From: JASFEQ01 sp050122535
Lineage (GTDB): Bacteria > Desulfobacterota > DSM-4660 > Desulfatiglandales > HGW-15
DNA: 19,737 nt
Reading direction: 5' to 3'
Assembly: GCA_050122535.1 (NCBI GenBank)
Contig: JASFIT010000029.1
Coordinates: forward strand, 1-19,737
Under the pieces are notes generated by a model, which was not told the origin of the DNA, did not search any database, and saw only the letters and a list, made by a program, of their open reading frames with translations. Positions 15,101 through 19,737 of the stretch are shown piece by piece; the first letter of the stretch is position 1, and each line of letters begins with the position of its first letter. Position numbers and translations under genes: made by a program.

Positions 15101-15385
15101 CCCATTATCCTCACGTCGCTGACCACTATTTTTGGTCTGGCTCCCATGGCCTTTGGCCTGGGGGGAAAATCCCCCTTTTGGGCTCCTCTTGCCACCGCCA
15201 TCATGTGGGGACTTGCCTTTGCAACCATGCTCATCCTATCCATGGTGCCCGCCTATTACGCCATCCTCCAGGACATTGGGTACTTTATCCGACATCGAAA
15301 GCGGCGAAAGGCAGAGGTCCTAAAGGAAATCGAAGAAGCCTTTCAGTACGAAGAGTTGCAACCTTTTATGAAAAAGAAAAGGTAG
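12164..15385 (+). CDS. RND efflux pump inner-membrane subunit (AcrB/HAE-like)
   Basis: A full-length 1073-residue RND permease that exports substrates by proton antiport in partnership with the adaptor upstream. It shows the standard layout: TM1 at about 12-30, a first large periplasmic loop, TM2-TM6 at about 335-500, a basic cytoplasmic segment, TM7 near 525-545, a second periplasmic loop, and TM8-TM12 at about 880-1040. TM4 carries the essential acidic pair Asp398-Asp399 (LVLGVLVDDAIVV). In TM10, where AcrB has a lysine, this protein reads GIVVNDSLVLIDF with Asn946-Asp947, a variant seen in many AcrB-like pumps of unknown substrate. The C-terminus is highly basic. The start MFITRFGISRPVVV is canonical although no ribosome site is clear. 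No outer-membrane channel gene lies nearby, so one encoded elsewhere must serve. Confidence 0.93.
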   Translation: MFITRFGISRPVVVRLALIIIVALGIYSYRAMPRYLDPDLTIGEGIVLTIVEGFSPEEMEKLVTNKIEDELQGISQIRRYESNSFESTSNIHVYFQTHLSEYEIDQGMQEVRNAVDRVDDLPEDAKVPRVLEIDMALLPVCMVGLSGELPMMQLQDIAKDVSDILEDIKGISEVEIFGEREREIWVELNPHRMATYGVSTVEVVKAIANRSKNLPGGAVEMGPHETAIRMLGEPDAPEALSGLALRSVNGGTVYLSDIAKVTPTLEKARTLTYIDKKNALVLGVKRKRNTNMIQIVNDVRAQLKAMEGQYPGLRTTIYFDQSKVTKQRIKELQTNAGLGIIAVFIILWISMGLRNALYASIGIPVAFLLTFTLMRIFGLSIDGVTLFGLILVLGVLVDDAIVVLENIFRYIEKGLPAAKATLEGSREVLAPVLASVSTNMAAFFPLLFMIGGIIGRFLELLPKVVLFALAASLFEVFFMLPSHVVELTSKKALKKAASKKRFDIFSPVRRVYYPYLRMILRHRYLSVLVIVFSTVLVFFLYFMTEFEMFPKTDAFPRFNINFDLPIGSTLERSSDTLKALTDLVNEQIGDELEAPIAIAGFKEVNYEPVRGTHYGQLNVILKDAKERNHSVVELMEGIRDDVDRLLTSYGATAFTLERLLEGPPVGTDVDLKIQSPTWETSAQVSRLIQRELSKHKGIVDIQDDFSRQKQFMEITVDEAKGKKMGIDQAYLVMAVQAAFHGLRVATYNQGEEEQEIKLKYLPEYRRDYDDLMNLKIALPGSGMVPLKEVARVKMTPGFHNIYHYNGIPTVRLTASIKSIQEEKKGLARILQNFSGERMTAVKANKIARDYFDSIKANFPGARMIAGGLQEETETSLKELRNAGMLALLLIFFILALQFNSFTQPLIIMITIPFVTLGVFVGLLVSNNPLTFVTLIGLLTLTGIVVNDSLVLIDFMNRYWKESPKELYLAIVRGCHVRMRPIILTSLTTIFGLAPMAFGLGGKSPFWAPLATAIMWGLAFATMLILSMVPAYYAILQDIGYFIRHRKRRKAEVLKEIEEAFQYEELQPFMKKKR

Positions 15386-15412
15386 GCACCGCCTTGAGAC
15401 AGGGCGGCGGTG
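15369..15412 (-). terminator. Possible intrinsic terminator of the Tfr/Hdr operon
   Basis: CACCGCC (15387-15393) pairs with GGCGGTG (15406-15412). On the minus strand the stem is followed, after about 5 nt, by CTTTTCTTTTTC. It sits 42 bp past the flavoprotein stop and overlaps the end of the convergent pump gene. The offset U-tract makes it a moderate candidate; on the plus strand there is no U-tract. Confidence 0.42.
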
Positions 15413-15454
15413 GGCATTCCCATGGCACCTAGGTAGTTTGCTTTGAGGGGCTGT

Positions 15455-17122
15455 TTACTCAGCCTCAATGAGGGCGTCCGACCACCTTCGGGCGCTTACC
15501 TCCTCGGTGGAGTAGTCGGGCAAGAGGATAGGGGCAATGACTGGGTTTTCAACGCCCGCTTCATCCAGTTCCTTTTCAAATTGAACCACATGATCCAACG
15601 TGAGCTTTTTCAGTTGAACGCCTTTCTTCACGTATTCAGCAGCGTTAATTCCTGAGCGGCGTCCAAATGCGATAATATCCTGGAGGCTGTTGCCCATTAA
15701 TCGGTTCTCTCCATGGATACCCCCAACCACCTCGCCAGCCCCATAGAGCCCAGGCACAACCGTTTCTGCATTGGCGTTAATGTTAATACCACCGTTCTGA
15801 TAGTGTAGCGTGGGGTAAACCAGCATGGGTTCCTTGCTGATATCAATATCATGCCGCTGAAACTGGATGAACTTGGCAGGCAGTTCCTTGCGGACGGTCC
15901 CTTCGCCATGCAGCAAATCGATCATAGGGGAGTCAAGCCAAAGGCCAACACGTCCGGTGGGTGTGATAACACCCTTTCCCCTCTCAATAGCCTCTCTTAT
16001 CAGCTCTGCAGATTCCACGTCCCGGGGTTCCAGGGGAAAACAGAATTGTTCACCATCTATGTTCAGCACGTGGGCACCCAGGCCTCGAACCTTCTCAGTG
16101 ATCAAAAGACCCACGTTCTGTTCAGGGTAGACGGCCCCGGTGGGATGGTACTGCGTGGAGTAGAGGTATTGGTTTCCAACGCCCGCACGGTAGGCCAGGA
16201 CCACACCGTCCATGGTGGCACCGTAGTGGTTGGTGGTGGCATACCCTTTGACGTGAAGTCGTCCAAACCCGCCAGTGGCAAGGATGACGGCCTTGGCCTT
16301 GGTCACATAGAATTCACGTGTTTCCATGTTGTAGAGGATGGCTCCGGCGCATTTCCCATCTTCATCCAAAAGGAGTTCCACGGCTGGGCAGAACTCAAGA
16401 ATAGTGATCCTGTCTGAGCGGTTGCGTGTCTCATCCCTCAACACCCGCATGATCTCTGCACCAGTCATGTCACCGGCAGAATGCATACGTTTGCGAGAAG
16501 AGCCCCCAAAGTGTCGAACGTCAAGGCGTCCGTCAGGAAGTTTGGTAAACATCATGCCCAATTCTTCCAGCCAGGCGATGGAAAGAGGTGCATCGTGGGC
16601 CAAGGTCGCGACCAGGTCTGGCTGATTGGTAAAATGCCCTCCACCCACGGTGTCCAAATAGTGATAGTAAGGCGAATCGCACTCTTGGGTCGCCGCCTGA
16701 ATGCCTCCTTCGGCCATGATGGTATTGGAATCGCCGTGACGCAGCTTGGTCGCCATGATCACTTTGACATCCTTCTCTGACGCCATTAGGGCAGCTGAGG
16801 TGGCAGCGCCTCCACCACCAATAATCAGGACGTCAGTTTCGTAATCCACGGTAGAGAGGTCCACGTTTTTGGGTCTCACCATGGACTTGGATTCCAGGAG
16901 ATCAGCCACCTCTTCCTGGAAAAGATCACCCTTGTTGGGTCCAACCTTTATGGCGCGCCGACCCTCTTTCTGGTAATCTGGATGGTACTTATTGAGCACC
17001 TCCTCCCTTTCTTCAAGGCTCAAGGGTGGATAATGCTCATTGCGTCGGGACATCTCCACTCGCTCAGGTCGGGTGGCCTCAACCTGTTTTATCAACGCTC
17101 TCAGTTCAGGCGTGTAAGGCAT
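15455..17122 (-). CDS. Fumarate reductase/succinate dehydrogenase-type flavoprotein (TfrA-like)
   Basis: This 555-residue flavoprotein catalyses, by family, fumarate/succinate interconversion. The FAD Rossmann motif VLIIGGGGAATSAA starts at 98, preceded by an extra N-terminal region of about 95 residues. The active site looks complete: HPTG (His326), TEKVRG (Arg346), the LHYQNGG block (His440) and HGENRLMGNS (Arg474). The segment that carries the FAD-linking histidine in FrdA/SdhA reads DSNTIMAEGG (131-140), with Asn133 at that site, so FAD is probably non-covalent, as reported for methanogen thiol:fumarate reductase. After the FAD domain only about 65 residues remain, fewer than in FrdA. GGGAG precedes the ATG by about 6 nt. 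It is the last gene of the HdrC-, HdrB-, iron-sulfur and flavoprotein series and lacks a Tat signal, so it is likely cytoplasmic. Confidence 0.9.
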   Translation of the reverse strand: MPYTPELRALIKQVEATRPERVEMSRRNEHYPPLSLEEREEVLNKYHPDYQKEGRRAIKVGPNKGDLFQEEVADLLESKSMVRPKNVDLSTVDYETDVLIIGGGGAATSAALMASEKDVKVIMATKLRHGDSNTIMAEGGIQAATQECDSPYYHYLDTVGGGHFTNQPDLVATLAHDAPLSIAWLEELGMMFTKLPDGRLDVRHFGGSSRKRMHSAGDMTGAEIMRVLRDETRNRSDRITILEFCPAVELLLDEDGKCAGAILYNMETREFYVTKAKAVILATGGFGRLHVKGYATTNHYGATMDGVVLAYRAGVGNQYLYSTQYHPTGAVYPEQNVGLLITEKVRGLGAHVLNIDGEQFCFPLEPRDVESAELIREAIERGKGVITPTGRVGLWLDSPMIDLLHGEGTVRKELPAKFIQFQRHDIDISKEPMLVYPTLHYQNGGININANAETVVPGLYGAGEVVGGIHGENRLMGNSLQDIIAFGRRSGINAAEYVKKGVQLKKLTLDHVVQFEKELDEAGVENPVIAPILLPDYSTEEVSARRWSDALIEAE

Positions 17123-17157
17123 GTTCTTCTCCCTTTTTCGGAACCTATTTCCTGTTC

Positions 17158-17214
17158 TTACGAACGGGACGGCACGGTGGCCGTTCCTACGTAGGGCGGG
17201 CCACCGCGCCCGCC
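17158..17214. repeat. Paired GC-rich hairpins (REP/BIME-like)
   Basis: Two hairpins stand in tandem in the gap between the iron-sulfur and flavoprotein genes: GAACGG (17162-17167) with CCGTTC (17181-17186), extended by TACG/CGTA flanks, and GGCGGG (17195-17200) with CCCGCC (17209-17214). The loop of the first (GCACGGTGGCC) can instead pair with GGCCACCGCGC of the second with one mismatch, giving alternative folds. There is no U-tract. GC content is clearly higher than in the neighbourhood. Confidence 0.65.
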
Positions 17215-17220
17215 AAAAGG

Positions 17221-18024
17221 TTATAGGTGTTGTGTTTCTTTAGGTTTCCACTCGCCAGGGGGTGCCAAATCGGGTTCCCGCTCTCTCTCTCCATAACGCT
17301 TTTCCAATTCCGCCTTGTCCATTTCAACGAGTTGCTCGAGTATGTTGTCATATTTGCCAGACTCGATATCTTGAACCCGTTTTCTCAGGTGCTCTGCATG
17401 AGGCGCCATGTACTTTCCATAAAGTCGACGTGCCAATTGGGCTATATGGTACTGCGGCAGTTCACCCATGCAGCGGCTGGCGCAAAGACCACACTGAATG
17501 CAATCAAAAGAGAGCCGAGCCGCCTTCTCAATATCCCCCTGTTTCAGGGCAGAGACGTAATCCAGCACCTCCACGTCCATGGGACAGGCCTTGGTGCAGT
17601 TGTTACAGGCGACACAACGAAACAGCTCCGGGTAAAGGGCATGGATAGACTCGGCGGTCGGTTCCATCTCTTCGATATCATAAGGGGTTCGGTTAGCCGG
17701 ATAGAAGGGGATCTGGGTAAGGTACATATTGGGTTCCACCACCGTCTGGCAGGCCAGTCCAAAATGGAGTTTGTAGTCACCCTCCTTTCGGTACACTGTG
17801 GGACAGGCCCCGCAAATGCCCCCCCGGCATCCGGCACCGCGTATGAACTTGAAACCAGCAAATTCCATCGCCTTCATGATGGTCAGGGTCTCCGGTACAT
17901 CGTACCGCTTGCCCATGATATAGATGGGGATGGTGCGGGCGCCCTCTGGCAAGATGGCTCGGTCACCGGTCGCCATCTTTTGGGCGCGTTGTTCCGTGGA
18001 TTCAGTGGTTGCTGTGTCTGGCAT
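17221..18024 (-). CDS. Fumarate reductase-type iron-sulfur subunit (TfrB N-terminal/FrdB-like)
   Basis: A 267-residue electron-transfer subunit that should carry electrons between the flavoprotein and the Hdr-like partners. The N-terminal half is a plant-type ferredoxin domain with Cys66, Cys71 and Cys74 (GCRGGICGACP) plus Cys92 (LACQT), ligands of a [2Fe-2S] cluster. The second half has CVACNNCTKACP (Cys137, 140, 143, 147) and CIQCGLCASRC (Cys175, 178, 181, 185). The latter is a full four-cysteine ferredoxin set, so a second [4Fe-4S] cluster is more likely than the [3Fe-4S] cluster of classical FrdB. The C-terminal 70 residues are charged. AAGGAG lies 9 nt before the ATG. The gene sits between the HdrB-like gene and the flavoprotein gene, with repeat-filled gaps of 197 and 98 bp. 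Confidence 0.9.
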   Translation of the reverse strand: MPDTATTESTEQRAQKMATGDRAILPEGARTIPIYIMGKRYDVPETLTIMKAMEFAGFKFIRGAGCRGGICGACPTVYRKEGDYKLHFGLACQTVVEPNMYLTQIPFYPANRTPYDIEEMEPTAESIHALYPELFRCVACNNCTKACPMDVEVLDYVSALKQGDIEKAARLSFDCIQCGLCASRCMGELPQYHIAQLARRLYGKYMAPHAEHLRKRVQDIESGKYDNILEQLVEMDKAELEKRYGEREREPDLAPPGEWKPKETQHL

Positions 18025-18107
18025 GTTCGTAACTCCTTGCTTACATCCTTAGATATTCTTACAAAGATCTTAAATATTGAGATGTGATGTGACTCTTCAA
18101 CCACACA

Positions 18108-18174
18108 TGGAGTGATGGAGTATGGGAATAGTGGAGTAATGAAATTTCCAACACTCCAAAACTCCAATACTCCG
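18108..18174. repeat. Opposed GGAGT / ACTCC mini-repeat arrays
   Basis: The left block, 18108-18140, has three GGAGT words (TGGAGTGA, TGGAGTAT, TGGAGTAA). The right block, 18148-18174, has three ACTCC words (ACACTCCA, AAACTCCA, ATACTCCG). The blocks are inverted relative to each other with a 7-nt centre, so they can fold into an imperfect hairpin. The unit length is about 8-10 bp. The element lies between the HdrB-like stop and the iron-sulfur subunit start, inside the presumed operon. Confidence 0.8.
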
Positions 18175-18221
18175 ACAAGACTTCTAAACGTTTCGATCCA
18201 TCGAAAAACCTTTTTATTAGT

Positions 18222-19121
18222 CTAGGCTGCGTGCTTTTCGAACTCGACGGGATAACCCTTGCTCCTCAGCAGTTCGACGCTGGCCTGGTCGTTCAATTCA
18301 AAATGACAGACTTGGGGGTTCAAGCCGAGTGCAATGGCCAACAACTGGGTGATATAGAATGTGGGAATCATCTTCATGATTTTCTCTTCATCAAAGAGCG
18401 CTCCCTGCTTTTTGCCCAGGTTGAACTCGCAGAGGGGGCAAGTCAGAACCAATGCCTCCGCACCCGCTTTTTCGGCCCACTCCAGGATGGATGAAGCGGC
18501 GTCCTTTGCAGCGTCAGGATTTCCAAGTATTTGATAAGAACCGCAACAGAGATCCGCAGCGGGGAAATGGACCGCGGTCGCCCCCAGTGCCTCCAGAAAC
18601 TGGGTCATGAGCTCAAACCTTCCAGGTGGCTCAATGGCCACGTCGCGCGGGCGCTGGAGGGTACACCCATAGTAGGGCGCAACTTTTAGTCCGTTCAGGG
18701 GGACTTTGACCTGTTCACGAAGTATATCCCAGCCAATTTCCTCCTTTAGGAAGTTCAGAAAATGTACCACCTCCACTTCCCCTGCGTAGTCGATTTCTTC
18801 ATCCATGAACAAATTGATGGTTTCTCTTTTCTCCTCATCCTCCCGCATCAGCAAGTTGGCCCGCGCCAGGCTGTTGTAACACATGGAACACAGGGTGAGC
18901 ACTTTGTCACGGCCCTGCTCCTTCACACGGATGAGATCACGGACTGGCGCGACCTGATGGATCAGGTCATCATCGGCAAGGGAATGTACGGCCCCACAGC
19001 AATTCCATCGGGGCAACTCTTCCAACTCGATGCCGAGGGCAGCCATAGAAGCAATAGCAGCATCGTCGAGATTCTTCGCCTTTGTCTTTAGCGTACATCC
19101 AGGATAGTAGGTTACTTTCAT
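18222..19121 (-). CDS. HdrB-like subunit with two CCG domains
   Basis: This 299-residue protein has two cysteine-rich CCG domains (PF02754), as in heterodisulfide reductase HdrB, the C-terminal half of methanogen TfrB and SdhE/MfrE of type-E succinate/fumarate oxidoreductases. Domain 1 ligands are Cys9, Cys41-Cys42 (NCCG) and Cys78-x2-Cys81 (CSMC), spacing 31 and 35, exactly the canonical pattern. Domain 2 ligands are Cys153 (YYGCT), Cys192-Cys193 (LCCGS) and Cys228-x2-Cys231 (CPLC). Such domains bind non-cubane [4Fe-4S] clusters that act on disulfides or, in type-E enzymes, pass electrons to quinone. The start is set at the second ATG because AGGG lies 6 nt upstream, whereas an ATG two codons earlier (19127) is too close to it. 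No membrane segment is present. Confidence 0.9.
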   Translation of the reverse strand: MKVTYYPGCTLKTKAKNLDDAAIASMAALGIELEELPRWNCCGAVHSLADDDLIHQVAPVRDLIRVKEQGRDKVLTLCSMCYNSLARANLLMREDEEKRETINLFMDEEIDYAGEVEVVHFLNFLKEEIGWDILREQVKVPLNGLKVAPYYGCTLQRPRDVAIEPPGRFELMTQFLEALGATAVHFPAADLCCGSYQILGNPDAAKDAASSILEWAEKAGAEALVLTCPLCEFNLGKKQGALFDEEKIMKMIPTFYITQLLAIALGLNPQVCHFELNDQASVELLRSKGYPVEFEKHAA

Positions 19122-19131
19122 CGTCATCCCT

Positions 19132-19319
19132 AGCTAGTTTCCATCCAGAAATGGCCCTTTTTTGCAATCTCTGCGTCAATCAGCGGGATTCCTTGTGCGA
19201 CGTACCATATGTACGTCTCCGCGCAATCCCTTGATTTTCTTGACCTTGCAGAAAAATGTCTCATTTCTGATCTGGAAACTGCAAGTGCCCATGTATACAT
19301 TTCCGGATGGACACTAGCT
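19132..19319. repeat. 188-bp foldback element filling the hdrC-hdrB gap
   Basis: Terminal inverted repeats of 22 bp match at 20 positions (19132-19153, beginning AGCTAGTTTCCATCC; 19298-19319). A second, longer imperfect palindrome (19137-19280) centres on GACGTAC-CATAT-GTACGTC (19198-19216) and includes the pair GTTTCCA...CAGAAATG (left) and CATTTCTG...TGGAAAC (right). The arm is thus present twice on the right side. The right terminus contains the HdrC-like stop codon (TAG, 19314-19316) and its last codon. The left terminus stops 4 bp before the upstream HdrB-like ATG (19127). No coding frame. Confidence 0.8.
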
Positions 19320-19721
19320 TGTCAATTTTCGGAAGCCGGCAACCAGAGCGATCTGAGGGCATTCCTTGAGGGTCTCATCAGGCAGTTTAGAGGGTTCAAT
19401 GTAATTCTTGTTCTTTCTGAGCGTCATCAGCCTGATGGCCTCCATGACCCGGGGAAGATCAACCCCCCTTGGGCACCTGACGCTGCAGGTATGGCACGCG
19501 GCACATACCCAGCAGGTATTGAGCTTTTCTATCTCTTCTGTCATGCCCAGCTGCGCCATGTGGATGATCTTGCGTGGGAGGGCCTCCATATGATCCCCCA
19601 TGGGGCACGATCCCCCGCAGGTACCACATTGAAAGCACTGATGAACCTTTTGGCCGCTCAGTCTCTCCAGTTTCTCAAGGAAGTCTTTATCAACTGTTTT
19701 TGGTGAAATTTTTATGGGCAT
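19314..19721 (-). CDS. HdrC-like iron-sulfur protein
   Basis: A 135-residue soluble protein with two ferredoxin-type cluster motifs: CFQCGTCGGSCP (Cys29, 32, 35, 39) and CWVCAACHTCSVRCP (Cys70, 73, 76, 79, 83; one cysteine more than needed). This is the HdrC pattern, and HdrC passes electrons to the CCG-domain subunit HdrB encoded next. The start is the ATG at 19721, preceded by GGGGGA 5 nt upstream; in-frame TTG at 19733 is less likely. The protein is shorter than many HdrC proteins (often about 180 residues), and its final Ser and stop lie inside the repeat terminus at 19298-19319, so a slight 3' change by insertion is possible, although the end RKLTS looks natural. It is the first visible gene of the module; upstream genes lie outside the window. 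Confidence 0.88.
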   Translation of the reverse strand: MPIKISPKTVDKDFLEKLERLSGQKVHQCFQCGTCGGSCPMGDHMEALPRKIIHMAQLGMTEEIEKLNTCWVCAACHTCSVRCPRGVDLPRVMEAIRLMTLRKNKNYIEPSKLPDETLKECPQIALVAGFRKLTS

Positions 19722-19737
19722 GTTTTCCCCCAATGTC

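Noticed and set aside
12164..15385. Heavy-metal (CusA-type) RND pump
   Set aside because: I see no methionine-based metal-binding set, and the general pattern is closer to AcrB-like pumps; the substrate was left open.
17227..18087. 286-codon open frame on the plus strand
   Set aside because: It lies antisense to the iron-sulfur subunit, whose cysteine motifs are unmistakable; the antisense frame shows no recognisable domain and ignores gene boundaries.
19314..19721. HdrC-like gene truncated by the foldback element
   Set aside because: The stop codon does lie in the element's terminus, but both cluster motifs and a natural-looking C-terminal segment are present; a clear truncation cannot be claimed without homologue alignment.

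Overview
The window reads as a chromosomal stretch of an anaerobic deltaproteobacterium (Desulfobacterota), probably a sulfate reducer or syntroph. This is inferred from a DUF3786 protein, from a fumarate reductase-type flavoprotein and iron-sulfur pair placed with HdrB- and HdrC-like proteins, and from the style of the intergenic mini-repeats. There is no rRNA, tRNA, CRISPR array, transposase or phage gene. The coding content is dense and mostly recognisable; the unusual material lies between genes.

Layout. (1) 2-1311, minus: a DUF3786 protein cut by the window edge, and an exported YibQ-type divergent polysaccharide deacetylase with a Tat-like signal. (2) 1713-5230, minus: a three-gene unit of glycosyltransferase, mannosyl/glucosyl-3-phosphoglycerate phosphatase-like HAD enzyme and second glycosyltransferase. 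It looks like a route to a glycosylglycerate compatible solute and is followed by a good intrinsic terminator at 1381-1429. Its first gene appears to start at a rare ATC codon. (3) 5422-9541, minus: rlmE, yebC, ruvC, ruvA, ruvB (rRNA methylation, transcription/translation regulation, Holliday junction processing). (4) 9903-15385, plus: a TrpF-like barrel protein that lacks the catalytic cysteine, then an RND efflux adaptor and its inner-membrane pump; no outer-membrane TolC is present. (5) 15455-19721, minus: an HdrC-like, an HdrB-like, an iron-sulfur and a flavoprotein subunit. Together they form a thiol:fumarate reductase-like (Tfr) or type-E succinate/fumarate oxidoreductase-like module.

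The most striking signal is intergenic. At least four unrelated repeat styles occupy the gaps, often abutting or overlapping start and stop codons: AAAGTGNCT mini-repeats with a 9-10 bp period at several sites, a clean 8-bp YCRACWAC array, opposed GGAGT/ACTCC arrays, and long foldback elements. One foldback fills the hdrC-hdrB gap and another sits in the ruvA-ruvB gap. Several of these would be transcribed inside operons, so they may act as RNA structures or protein-binding arrays. That role is inference; the repeats themselves are visible directly.
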